A DNA stretch of 64,000 nucleotides from Simmondsia chinensis (Eukaryota > Streptophyta > Magnoliopsida > Caryophyllales > Simmondsiaceae): the NCBI GenBank assembly GCA_018398585.1, contig JAGTTD010000001.1:19547750-19611749 (forward strand). The letters run 5' to 3'. Under the pieces are notes generated by a model. It ran no database searches. It was not told where the DNA came from and saw only the letters and a program-made list of their open reading frames with translations. The first letter of the stretch is position 1. Each line of letters begins with the position of its first letter. Positions 35,978-47,509 of the stretch are shown piece by piece. Made by a program: the position numbers and the translations under genes.

Positions 35978-36501
35978 TTGTCCTTATTTGGGTGATATCA
36001 ATACCATCTAGTTTTAGTACTAATTTGAAGTTCTGTTGCAAAAACTTGTAAATTTTTCTTACATTTGACGAAGAATATTTTATTTCATTCATTTCATTTA
36101 ATTTGTTTGATTTGCAAAGCTATTTTTTTTTGTAAAATTAGTATTACTAACCCCCCTCAGCCCAAAATTATGTTTTGTTAAGTTCTGTTAGTTTTGTGTT
36201 ATTTTATTATTTTTATTGTATTTTGTCCTTATTTTCATCCTTATTTTACTTCTAAGTTCACTTTAATAAGATTTTAAAAGTTAAAATTGTTATTTTAAAG
36301 TTTTTCAAAACATTAGTCTCACTACTCCCCTTTTTTTTATAAAAATTTGGTTTTTCTTAACTTTTGATTTAGATTGTTGTATTTTTGAGTTTTCTAATTA
36401 GTTTTAACTTTTTTTTTCAACTTTTTAATTCACCTAGATAAGTTTTTTAAAGTTAATTTTAATATCTTTAAGTTTTTCAAAACCTTAGTAGTACCAACCA
36501 C

Positions 36502-36502
<1 letters not shown>

Positions 36503-36548
<46 letters not shown>
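36503..36548 (+). repeat. Homopolymer run of 46 C
   Basis: An uninterrupted C tract in the leader of element C. The matching positions in sister copies (near 15170 and 15345) have only four to six C. It is either a true expansion or an assembly error. Confidence 0.85.
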
Positions 36549-36550
<2 letters not shown>

Positions 36551-36723
36551 CCCCCGAACTTCTTTTGAAAAATTCATATACCACCACCCCCGCCTAAATT
36601 TTGGTTTTTGCTAGAATTTTGTGTTATATTGCTATAGTTTGGAACTTTCTCATTATTTTTATCTTTCCTCTAACTTTTGAGTTTATTTTTTCGTATTTTG
36701 TTAAAAACAAAAGAGCTAAAAGT

Positions 36724-37200
36724 GATGGCTTTCAACAACTATATTAGACCTCAATATCATGCTATACCGAGAAGATAATTATCGTTCATGAAATTAACGC
36801 ATTCTCGTTGTTACCTGCTCAACTCTCACTAATTCAAAAACAACTGGATAGCATAAGTGTTAAAGTTGTTCATACTCCCAGATGTGAATTTTGTGCAGGT
36901 AACCACGCTGGTATAGAATGCCAAATAGGTAATAGTTTTTCCCCACCGGCTTTTGAACATGATAACTACATGTCAAATTATAACCAGCCCCAGTACAACC
37001 CTTACTCTAGCACCTATAGTCAAGGATGGATGATTCCTTCTAACTTTTCTTGGAACTATCACGAAATGACCTACTTATCCATCTCAAAAAAAGAAATATG
37101 ACTTAGAAAAGACATTTAGGGAGTTCACAAAAACCGTGGCTAACTTAAAAAAAACCAAGAAGCCTCCATCCAAAATCTAGAACCTGAAGTAGAACTACAT
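36724..37200 (+). pseudogene. gag: Element C gag remnant
   Basis: Athila-type gag pieces: CEFCAGNHAGIEC knuckle, then NPYSSTYSQGW and SNFSWNYHE (36808-37101), followed by frameshifted sequence. It opens with an ATGGCTTTCAACAAC start corresponding to the ATGGCTTGCTAC of the array copies, and soon meets a TAA. Confidence 0.65.
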
Positions 37201-37710
37201 TAGAGGAACTTTCTAAAGGGTCTAAAGATTCCTTTCCTAGCAATACCGTCACCGACCTAGGAGAGCAAACTAACGCCATAACATTGAGAGATGAGAACAA
37301 TTAGAAGAACCACCTCAATGTGACATACCCCCATGATAGACTCATCGCCACCAATGACCAAACATATCTTGACCAACCCACCACCACCAGTTATTGAAAT
37401 AGAATGTCAAGCTTGTCTAACATGGTTAGAGATTTACGGAACCATGGATGCCTCAATGAAAAAATGCAGAAAAGGTCAAAAAAAAAAAAAAAAAAACAAG
37501 TTACGGCACATTAAGCTCAGGAATCCCCTCATTAGAGAAGGTGGAGATGGTCGTATAAATAAGGGTACAAAGAAGATCCACTGAAGAAAATGGTCATTGA
37601 GAGTGGATGGAAGAAAGTCTATTCTCCTTTAGGACATGAGATAGATCATCATCAAGAAGTCGAGCTAACGATTATAACTTAAGCACTTCTTGGGAGGCAA
37701 CCCAAGTGTC
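37201..37710 (+). pseudogene. pol: Element C pol tail
   Basis: Continues with ITLRDEN-like and PPPVIEIECQACLTW sequence, a basic segment with a 17-A run near 37480, and GCACTTCTTGGGAGGCAACCC (37683-37703), reading ALLGRQP, the Athila pol terminus. No catalytic pol domains lie between gag and this tail. Confidence 0.6.
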
Positions 37711-38660
37711 CTTATCCTTACTTCGTTATTTTATTTTCCTTTATTTTTATCATTTTCTCTTATATTTTGTTCAAATAGGTTTTTGAAACAAGTTTGAGGG
37801 TGACCTGATGACAATGTTCACATCGAAAAGCAATCCGCAAACCTAGGATGTATCTTTCACCTACTGTTGCGTTCTTTGTATTTCTTTTAACATTGAGGAC
37901 AATGTTAACTTTAAGTTTGGGGGTGGCAGAGACAATTTTTAAAATTTGAACAAAATTGTTTTCGAAAATTTTTCTTGTTTTATCTTTTAGAGTCGGCTTT
38001 AGTGCCTCCGAAAGTTCAGAGCCTTTGTATGGGGATGTAGATAGTGTCAGCCAACAAAAAGATTGTCTAATTTATAAATTTTAGATAATTAGTGTTTTTG
38101 AATTTTCATTTTGAACAAAAAAAATGAAAGATAAAAAAAAAAAAAAAAAAAATTTATGTTCATGCTTTTTAAGCAAATTTTCTACTTTTTTTTTAGCTTG
38201 TTTACTTTGATTTGATTTGAATAACCTAAGAATCAATTGTTTTTTTGTTCTAATTGATATATATTGATAAAACCGTGGTATTTGAGTTCATTAGTTAGCA
38301 TAGCCGTTTTACCTTTCTTTCTGATTAAAAGTTGCTCAAATTCGAATAGATTGTATTAAGATTATCATTTCCATAACAGATTTTGAAGAGTTATGACTAA
38401 GTCTAAGTAAGAAAAATATGAAAAAAAAAGACAATATAATAAAAATAGAGGGAGAGAATCACTAGGCACTGCTATTCTGTTAAAAACATCTATCATTTGG
38501 ATATGTGTTACAGTGCGATGGTTTCGTGCCTTGGTGCCTCAAGCAAGTAGATCCGTAGGGATGTTTCAACACCTGGTACCTTGGGCGAACTGGAACGGGA
38601 GCTATTGCGTTGAAAGCTCCCCACAAGGGATACTTAAAATGCTAACAAGGAACTGAGCAC

Positions 38661-38694
<34 letters not shown>

Positions 38695-39041
38695 AAGAGA
38701 AAATCAAGTGAGTAATTTTAGTCTTGGGCATACTTGAGAAGTGTTGTTAGGAGTGGCTTGATTTTCGTTTTCTATTCGGTTTAAATGTCTTAAAGTTAGA
38801 AAGAACAGATAAACTTAATATGCTTAGCAAACTTTTGAATTCAGTTACCTAGGTGATTGATGGGTTTTTCCTTGGAAAGATTGTTTTACCTTTAGAATCT
38901 TAAAACTTTGAGTCTTGGTCATTCCTTTCTATTAGAAGTAGTCTTGCTTTGAATTGTGATAAATTCTTAAAAAACATGAGATCCTACCTTTAATGTTTAG
39001 CCTTGCTCGAGGACGGGCAAGATTTAAGTTTGGAGATATTT
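37711..39041 (+). other. Element C 3' untranslated region
   Basis: Non-coding, with the GTTTGAGGGTGACC and TTGAGGACAATGTTAAC blocks of the family. In place of the 94-bp minisatellite there is unrelated sequence around 38460-38660. A poly-A run of about 28 lies near 38665. It ends in TTTAAGTTTGGAGATATTT before the LTR. Confidence 0.6.
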
Positions 39042-40658
39042 TGATAAGTCCATTTCAGTATATAATTATTCATATCATTTTAATTGATTTTCTAACCACT
39101 ATATATCAAATTTTATCGTTATTGCTCACTTTTGCTCTTTTTCACTTTTATTGCCATTTTCGCACAAAAACACTCATTTTATGCCAAATCTTGCTAGGTT
39201 TTGTCATCAAAATCAATAAGTGAATGCAAGATACTTCAAATGAAAGAAAAAAATGGGCTAGATATGACATTTTACATGGTTAAAGCAAGGAAACGCAAGA
39301 ACATGTACAATTTCCTACAATTAGCAATTTTGGGCGGCAATTCAAGCAAATCAAATGCAAAGATGAATGAAAAAATTCATTAACTGTCCAAAATGATTCA
39401 AGACTGATTTTGGGCAGCCAAAGCTGCAAAAAAATGAAGAGAAACAAGTGAGAAAAGCGAGCTGCAGAGAATAAAGAACAAGCCTGGACAATTCACTTCA
39501 TCTTCCAAATTTGGATAGCAAAATGGACAAATCAAGTGAAAGAACCTCTTGTACACTTCAATAACATGTTAAAATTTATGTAAATTCTGATTTTGGGTGG
39601 TGCTAAGCAAGAAAAAATTGAAAAAATCAGCAAGTTGGTGAAACCTGCAGAAATGGGCTGCAATGGCAGCAATTTGGTGCAATGAGCTTTAAGCTTGCAA
39701 TATTTTTTTTATTTTAAGTAGTCCCAACCTAAAATACTATAAATAGGGATGCTTGGGAGGTTTTTCAATCATCAATTCATTCGGAAAAAAAAAATCAATA
39801 CAAATGGAGAATTATGTAGAAATTCAAAGGGAAGAAGGAGGAGAAAAGAAGAAGTTTGCTTTATTATTTCTTTTTTTCAAGTTCTTATCCTTTTCTTCTT
39901 TAAGTTCATGGATTTCATCTTAGTTTTGTATTATATTTTATTTACCATGAACTAATTTTCTTTTCCAAGGCTATGATGTGGCCTAAGTTGTAATATACGC
40001 TCTCTTCTAATTCAACGTATTCAATGTTTTGTTATTGTGTTGTTGAAGTTTTTTTTCATTGTTCTTCATGAGTTTTGAATGCTTGATCACCATTTAAAGT
40101 CTATAATGATTCATATTGAGTCCAAGAGGAGATTTATGATGATTGCTAAGGTGATAAATACCACAAATTGAGTGAATATTCGAGAGAGATTAACGCGATT
40201 TGTGTGGTCTTAAGTGAAAACCATGGATCTTTAAAGCTCTTTTTTTATTTAAATTCATGCAAGATATTGATGAGTTAATATGTAAAAGAGCATGCTAAAT
40301 GTTTCTCTACAGAGAATATTTGGTAAATTAGGGTTTTTGACAATCAACACGTAATAACAACTTGAATATCAAGAATAGAAAGGCGTATTAATGCAACTAG
40401 GTAAAATCTGATCCCTTACATCTTATTATCATAAAAAAATCATTTCATTTTTATAAAAATCAGTAAAGACTTTAGTTCTTTTTATTTTGGTTTGTTTTAT
40501 TTCAAAAACAACAAATTTTGATTTTTTAAATAGCCCTAAAACTACTAATTTTGGTACTTACCCAATAACAATCCTCGTGGAAATGATACTCTGCTCACAC
40601 TTTATTACTTGATACGACTTAGTGCACTTGCTAAGCATATACACAAAGTCAAGCATCA
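39042..40658 (+). repeat. Element C 3' LTR
   Basis: 1617 bp, starts TGATAAGTCC and ends AAGCATCA. TATA box at 39738-39746. The duplication TAACA follows. Confidence 0.88.
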
Positions 40659-40663
40659 TAACA

Positions 40664-41530
40664 CATGGGTAAGCCATAGTTGGGTTTTTCATTCTCTCAA
40701 GGGCCATGTAGTAAACCTAAGCAACTAATAACCGCGAGATTGAGGGTATCGAGGGTAACTAGCTGGTACTGATGGAAGAGGTAAAAGCATAAGCTGCCTG
40801 ATGTCTTCCCTAATGGCTTGGACCAAGCTGTTATGAGTCTCAGCTTATCTAACCGAGATAGGTTCAGCTTCAACAAACGGCTATCTAGCCACATCCTTAG
40901 CAATAAGTGTAGCCATAGAAGATAAGGTCTAGTTCATTTCTACCAAGACACTATCAATTTCTCTATGGAGCCTTTCATTCATAGAGGTTCCAATGTCACT
41001 AGGTACGGCTCTCGTGGCGGCAGAGTTTTCACACTGAGCCGCTAGATTGGGCTCTGTTTCAGCATGTCGTCTCTTGAAGGCTTCTCTCATTGTCTGTAGG
41101 ACTCTTTGGTCCATAATCTCTAAACATCATTTGGGTATAGCCATGAAACTCTTGTGAGAATGGCCATTGAGTCCAATATGTTCGTCTTCTTGGATGTCAT
41201 CATCACCACCACTTCCGCTGCTGCGGCTGTGACTTTGTTCATCCCTTTGAGATATGGGACTTTGCTCAAGAGGCCACTCAAGCAAGGATCCAACCAAAGA
41301 TAAGCCTTTTGGTTCCTCATGCTCGAGGGCACTAGACCTTCCACTTCTGACCATCAGGGAATGGCTGGCAATTACGCTCCGGTAATCCACAATGGGCAAA
41401 AGATAATGAAGTCTCGTTTCAAGCCTCCCACTGTGGTCCCCAAAAGGTGTGTTTCGCTCTATTTTCTTTCAAGTTCAATTTGTGCAGTTGCTATAAATGT
41501 GAAAACAAAACAAATGTGCAAAAGGGACTT
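40664..41530 (-). pseudogene. gag: Tat copy 1 gag, N-terminal part
   Basis: Minus-strand sequence continuing the Tat gag on the other side of element C. Frames include LGQWNGHSHKSFMA-like and MDQRVLQTMREAFKRRHAE, both recognisable again in copy 2 (46619-46822). Fragmented by stops. Confidence 0.55.
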
Positions 41531-41607
41531 AGCGTGACTCGGGAGTGAGCATAACTACGAACCGCATGTCTTTGACCTCAACCACTCACCGTTTTCTAGA
41601 AAAAGGT
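41531..41607 (-). other. Tat copy 1 leader and primer region
   Basis: Minus-strand leader between gag and LTR, matching 61724-61895 in the plus-strand Tat fragment. I cannot assign the tRNA primer. Confidence 0.4.
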
Positions 41608-42815
41608 TGTGATATGTTGGGGTATCTGACTTTGGTTATACCATTAGTTTTGCTTACGCTTCAATTAGCAAGACTTTGTTAAACATTTTTCTGGACTTTT
41701 TACGTATTTTTATGACAAAAAATTAAAGGATGTGGACCTAACACAAGTGGAAGTTATAGTGATGGAGTAGGGCCCACACACACCTTTCCTCATACACTTA
41801 AAAGTCAAGAACTGGGGCGAAGGCAAACCCAAAAGCTTAGCAATCCACTTACAAGCCCGAGTCAACCGTGTTCTTAAGCCTGGCCCACTTGACTTATAAT
41901 AACTCGAATGAGTTTAGGTCTGACAAAATTAAGATTGAGCAAACCATATTCAAGTCACTGGATTAGGACTAACGCAATCAAGAGACAAGCCTTGGCTGTC
42001 AAAGCATTAATCAATGGAACGAACCTAGGTTCACCTGACTTATCAAGCGGTGACAGTAGCGTTAAGACCAACACAATCAAGGGACAAGCCTTGGAATTCA
42101 ACGCCTTAAACTAAAGCCTCAAATCTCAACTCATCGATTTATGGGAATAGATTAAAATTGGAAAGTCATACATGAAGCCCGAGAATTGTATTACCATGAA
42201 GATAAGTATAACAAAAATCTATGTTACGCTACTCCAAAAGAAAAGGCACAAGTGTGCTATAAAAAAGAAAACTTGAAGAAATTTTGCAATGAGCACTACT
42301 TTGGACTAACGTAAAATTTTTTATTTATAGAAAATAAGAAATAACAGCTGCTCCTTCTTTCCCAGCAACTCCAGCCACTTCTAGCCACCAAGCTCTCTCT
42401 TACGCGAGATAATCTTCAATGAACGTGCCCTTAATTAACTATTGGAGGAAAATCCTTGGTGCCCACATCTAAATTCTTAGCGGAAGTCCCCTCAAGCCTC
42501 ACATTCCCTTGGATTAAGCTTAGCACCCAAGTAGCTGAAATTGTGCTCTAACTAACTGCCTCAAGCTTGGGAACCACCTTTCTTGTAGCCACCGTGATAG
42601 CTCCTTGAGCTCGAGCTCACATTATCCCTCAACCATCTCCAGTCTCAAGTGGTTGATACCCTTGACAAGGGTAATTACCTTCTCAGGATGCTGGGATCAA
42701 GACACCGTTATCTTAGTACTTAAAGGCCTAACTTAGGTGACCCTTTTGTGCTAACCACGTGGCACTTTATGCAAAACGGCGTCATCCCAACCCCCTTGAA
42801 ATTAGGGTGTAAACA
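41608..42815 (-). repeat. Tat LTR shared by copies 1 and 2
   Basis: About 1208 bp. In plus orientation it starts TGTGATATG and ends GTGTAAACA. To its left is the leader of copy 1. To its right is the middle of the gag of copy 2 with no flanking duplication. It therefore serves as the 5' LTR of copy 1 and borders a deletion in copy 2. Confidence 0.7.
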
Positions 42816-44098
42816 GTCGTTAGTAAGAATTCCCATGGCTAACTCTTCTTCTTTAGAGAGAAGAATAATTCTTTCCTGTAATTGCTTTTTCAGGGACCTG
42901 TTGAACGTAACACAATCACATGTGGAATTTTTAGCTGTGATGTGCCACCTGCAGTAATCTACAAGAAATTACCAAGGTTCTGGGGAGCCTCAGTGTTCCT
43001 GACTGCAGCAACTTATCAAACAAAGCGTTGGCTGCAGCTAGACTGTCTTTTTCAATACTCATCTTGCATAAAGATCTGCCATTAGTTTGGTTGTTATGGG
43101 AATCATAAGGCTTTGCTACCTCAATTTTATTAACATGGGAAGGACTAGGGAAGGGGTATTTTTCAACACCTATCTGTCCTTCTCTTGAGAAGATCAATTT
43201 CCTTACTTTTACGGCGTCCTCAACTGCATTTCTAAATATCATGCAGTTCTTCATTGAATGGGTTAACGAATCGTGCCGTTTAAAATGTACCTTTTCCTTA
43301 GTAGAATTTAGGTCAAACTTTCTTTGTTTACCCCTAATCTTGAGTTCGTTATTTTCCTCAAACCAATCAAATATTATGTCAGCTCTTGAGATGTCGAATG
43401 AGTATTTTCTCAAGTCTTGGGATTGATAAGACATCCTAGCTTTCATATCCTTCTTAATCAAAGGATTGCAAACCATAGAAGTTCTCTTGACGTATTAAGC
43501 GACATCAATCTGATATGAAAGATCTTCATCCTCTTCTATTAAGTCGTGTACGTAAGTCGCACAATATTTTCCTTCAAGCTTTCTTCTCTTAAGAAGGCTT
43601 CATATCTAGCGGCATATTCTGCCAACTGTAAGAGCATCGTAAAGTTAGAGCCTTTTAAGTTCTTCCTAAATTCAATATCCAAGCCAGGAAGTGCTACAAT
43701 GCATTTTAACCTGGCTCTCTTAAACTGCTCAATGTAATCTTCCACTGATTCTCCTAGCTTTTGTCTCATTCGAACCAAGTTAGACATGGAAGTTCCTAGT
43801 TCCATCCTTGGGAACTAAGCGTGGAATTGCATGACCATGTCATCACAACAACAAATGGAAGTAGGAGATCGGCTAATGTACCACTAAAAAGTGGTTCTAG
43901 TCAAAGAACTCGGGAACAACCTCAGCTTAAGATACTAATTGTCAACTACTTCTCTACACTGGCAATTGAATCTTGCCAAGTGCTCAAGGGCAGACACAGT
44001 CCCTTCTCCTAAGAAATTGGTAAACTCGGGGATTTCATATCCTCGTGGAAAAGGATACTCCCTGTCTATGCAGTCAGGGTAAGGTTTACTACGCAAGG
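42816..44098 (-). pseudogene. gag: Tat copy 2 gag, part
   Basis: Minus-strand gag homologous to 32318-33650. It contains MELGTSMSNLVRMRQKLGES and YIEQFKRARLKCIVAL (43539-43805), and KVHFKRHDSLTHSMKNCMIF and AANALFDKLLQSGTLRLPR (42931-43476). It is better preserved than in copy 1. It is cut on the left at the LTR and on the right by Copia sequence. Confidence 0.75.
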
Positions 44099-46113
44099 GC
44101 GTGTTTCTTTGCCTTATGCATCTACTCCTTAATCTAGTCGTTCACCCCTTAAGCTCGAGGTTCAGGAACTCAGACGAAGCAAGAGGCTTCAAACTGAGAC
44201 TAATTTTTAACTTGCATTCATTACTGAACACCCTGATTTTGATTAACATGTTTTCAGTGTATTCATGTTAGAGGAAGATCCTAAGACATATCACGAGGCC
44301 ATGAAATCCATAGATGCTCTACTTTGGAGAGAGGTTACTAATAATGACCTAGACTCAATAATGAGTAACAACACTTGGGTGTTAGTGGACCGTCATAGGG
44401 GATCCAAACCCATAGGGTATAAATGAGTGTTTAAAGAGAAATTAAGGGCTGATGAGTCCGTTAATAAGTTTAAGGCCAAGTTAATGGCTATAAGGTTCAC
44501 TTAAAAACAAGGTATGTACTTCTTCAATACTTGATCGCCCGTGACCAAGATAGCCATTGTGAGAGCTTTGATTGCTCTAGTGTCCTTACATAAACATGTA
44601 ATACAGTGAATGGACATCAAACCGCTTTCTTGAATGGTGACCTTAAGTAGAAAATTTAGATGGAAGAACCGGAGGGGTTTGAAGTTCCAGCTATGGAGCA
44701 TAAAGTTTGTAAACTTGTAAAGTTCTTATACGGTCTTAAGAAACCTATTAAACAGTGCCATCAAAAGTTTGATTGCACTTTGGTCGGCGAGGCATGTGTG
44801 TACTCTAAGAATGATGAAAATGATTGTGCGATTATCTGCTTGTATGTTGATGACATGCCTATTTTTGGTACGAGTGTGAATATTGTGAATGTTACTAAAT
44901 CTTTCTTAAGTTCATACTTTGGGACCTCGGCAAGGCTGATGTGATACTCGGCATTAAAACAATTAGACTCTAAGTCAATCTCTCTATGTGGAGAAAGTAT
45001 TAAGGAAATTTGGTCACTTCGATGAGGCTTTAGCTAAAACTCCTTTTGACCCGAATGTTCGCTTGAAAAAGAACATAGGTTATAGTATGTCATAGGCCAA
45101 ATACGCTAAAAGTATTGGTAGCATAATGTTTTTTTTATGAATTGCCCTCATCCTAATATTGCCTATGTAATTAGTAGATTAAGTTGTTATACCCATCGTC
45201 CAAGTGATGAGCACCCTGTTGCTCTAGTCAAAATTTTGAAGTACCTTTGAGGTACCATGGATTGGGGTCTTAATTATAAAAGATTCCCTGCTATTTTAGA
45301 GGGATACTATGATGCCAATTGAGTATCTGATGGTGATGAAATCAACTCTACAAGTGGCTATATTTTTATGCTTGCTAACGATGCTGTGTCTTGGAAATCT
45401 TGTAAGCAAACCAGCATTACTAAACGCACGATAGAATTTGAGTTTATTGCTCAAGAGATGGCGGGTCTGGAAGTTGAATTGTTGAGGAATATGCTAGAAT
45501 ACATTCCAATGTGGGGAAAGCCCATACTATCAATCTCAATGAACTGTGACTAATAATTAGCATTAGAGTGGTGCAGAGTGAGTTATATAATGGAAAGCAT
45601 AGGCATATTCCCCTGAGGCATAGTGTAGTAATGCACCTCATTGAAAATAATGTGATCTCACTTAAGTTGTTAAGGAGTGAAAAGAATTTGGCAGATCCCC
45701 TTACTAAAGGACTTTCTAAGAAGGCGGCATGTGATACAGTAGAGGGAATGAGGTCTAAGCTCACTTGTGTGTCTTCGTCTTGTTGGATTCCCTCTCTTGG
45801 GAGCAATTCTAGATGTTCAGTTGGTCAAATGAAGCCAAGGTTGACCAATTTGTGATTAAGCCACCTTTGTCCCTTCCGAGATAATGCTTGCTCATGACCC
45901 ACATATGTTAAATCTACCATGAAGCTTCTGTTGAGCTCTACGCTCCTAATATTGTCCATAGCTTGTTATGGTGGTGTGGGGCAGCACACCTGATTGACAT
46001 ACCACACTTCCATGATGTGAGGATGAGCTTAAGACCCTTAATGACATCCATAGCCTATAGTGGTGGTGTGGGGCAGCACACCTAATGGACTCACCTAAGG
46101 AAATTTGGAAGAA

Positions 46114-46152
<39 letters not shown>

Positions 46153-46578
46153 GAACATTCCTGAGTACCCAGGTATCAAATTTGTTTTCTTAAGAAAGAT
46201 CTCATACGTCTAGATTGCAGAGCGTATTTCAACTCGAGAACCACATGAAAGAGATGTGTGTGCTCTTTACAATGACTACCCCAGTTCAAGACAATGTTCA
46301 CCAGCTGTGGTTGTGGGACATGCATTTTTAGTAGGTGCCAATTCAGGTCCAAAAGACATTTGTATCGTGGATCTCCTTGCTTAGTAATCGGTTTCTTTCT
46401 TCCTTTCTTAAAATTGAATCATGTTGGGGATTGTTGGATTTTGGGGGGGCATGCTTCAATTTTGTCAAATTGTAAAATGCTCGAATCCCACATAGGAGAG
46501 CTAGAGTGGGGAGGGCCACATTAAATACCCCCTTGTCCTTTCCCTTAGTAAAGTCTTATGAGCCTAGAATGGGCTTAG
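44099..46578 (+). mobile_element. pol: Ty1/Copia fragment: RT, RNase H and 3' end
   Basis: Plus-strand Copia pol without gag, protease or integrase. RT begins near 44268 (FMLEEDPKTYHEAMKSIDAL, NNTWVLVDRHRGSKPIGYK). It continues with MEEPEGFEVPAMEHKVCKLV and the catalytic CLYVDDMPIFG (44660-44944). RNase H follows with LSCYTHRPSDEHPV, GYIFMLANDAVSWKSCKQ and the C-terminal NLADPLTKGLSK near 45690-45720. Frames shift several times. After a poly-G run it has possible LTR sequence, then joins Tat gag with no visible target-site duplication. Confidence 0.85.
46116..46149 (+). repeat. Homopolymer run of 34 G
   Basis: An uninterrupted G tract preceded by GGAAGAAGA, positioned like a Copia polypurine tract before a possible LTR start (TTAGAACATT). 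Confidence 0.8.
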
Positions 46579-47147
46579 TTTTCATGCTGGGCCGCTAGAG
46601 CACTTTTGTTTTAGCATGTTATTCCTTAAAGGCCTCCTTCATGGCTTGTTGGACCCTTTGCTCCACAATTTCCAAACGATGCTTGACCATGGCCATAAAA
46701 CTCTTATGAGAATAGCCATCAAGCCCAATATACTCATGTTTTGGGATGTCTACATCACCATCACTGTCATTGTCACGATTGTCACTAGTTTCATACAGGG
46801 CTTTATTCAAGAGGATGATCAAGTGGGGACCTAATTAAAGCTAGGCCTTCTTTTTCTTCATTCTCAAGAGCACTAAATCCCCTTGTTTTGAAAATTGGTG
46901 AATTGTCTTAGATGACATTCTGGTAATCCACGATGGGGTTGAAGACAACGAAGTCTTGTGTTAGGTCTTCCACTGTGCTTGCCAAAAGGCATGTTTGCTA
47001 TATTTGTTTGTGAGTATGTGTGATGTGGTTGCTATAAATGCAAATGCAAACAAACGTGCCAAATGCACTCACCACAACTACGGAGTGAGCCTAAATTCGG
47101 ACCACACATCTTTAAGCTAAACCACTCACCAGTTTTGTAGAAAAGGA
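46579..47147 (-). pseudogene. gag: Tat copy 2 gag N-terminus and leader
   Basis: Minus-strand sequence matching 41020-41607: the GGCCGCTAG...AGCATG block, then RVQQAMKEAFKE and a KSFMAMVKHRLEIVEQ frame (46619-46822), then the leader. The gag section between this and 44098 is absent, replaced by the Copia fragment. Confidence 0.65.
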
Positions 47148-47157
47148 GGTGATATTT

Positions 47158-47494
47158 TGTCATGTCCGTGGAGGATTCTTATATAGATAATAGCTAAGTT
47201 TTATATATTTTCATAAGGTTTGTTTAGCAGTTTTATTATTGCTCTTGATTTTTTTAGTGGGAAATTGCACGAGTATTGTATTTGCTCTTTGGTTGCTTAG
47301 CTGTGCCTCAATTAATATAAATTGGGTACTTAGCATGTAATGAAGGATTATGAATGAAAATTAAACTAATTCTATTCTCCCTTTGATCTAGAACCTCTCT
47401 AGATATTCTTCTACTTCTCATCTCTTTTACTTCTTTCTCATCTCAAATTCTACTATCCCTAAGATATGACTTGAGTTTGATCTCGGTCATGACA
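47158..47494 (+). repeat. Element E 5' LTR
   Basis: 337 bp, starts TGTCATG and ends CATGACA, a 7-bp inverted repeat. TATAAATT at 47316-47323 may be its TATA box. Confidence 0.88.
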
Positions 47495-47496
47495 AT

Positions 47497-47509
47497 TGGT
47501 ATCAAAGCC
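47497..47509 (+). other. tRNA-iMet primer-binding site, element E
   Basis: TGGTATCAAAGCC, one G-to-A difference from the tRNA-iMet complement. Confidence 0.8.

Larger units (their letters stand above)
34290..40658 (+). mobile_element. Element C: Athila-like non-autonomous element
   Basis: A single-unit member of the family seen at 3331-21529. LTRs are at 34290-35953 and 39042-40658, and the duplication TAACA is at 34285-34289 and 40659-40663. It has a tRNA-Asp primer site, a short gag remnant, a pol tail and a long 3' region, and no enzymes. It is inserted in the Tat copy 1 gag. Its simple LTR-internal-LTR form confirms that the enzyme-less internal region is the family structure and not an accident of the large array. 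Confidence 0.9.
21850..42815 (-). mobile_element. Tat-lineage Ty3/Gypsy element, copy 1 (interrupted)
   Basis: Minus-strand order from right to left: LTR (41608-42815), leader, gag, protease, RT, RNase H, a second archaeal-type RNase H, integrase. The dual RNase H is a Tat-lineage mark. The body is split by element D (26244-31334) and element C (34290-40658). The left end abuts the PMD gene's 3' end, and no 3' LTR is visible there, so the 3' end of the element is lost. The exact left boundary (about 21830-21930) is uncertain. Confidence 0.8.
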
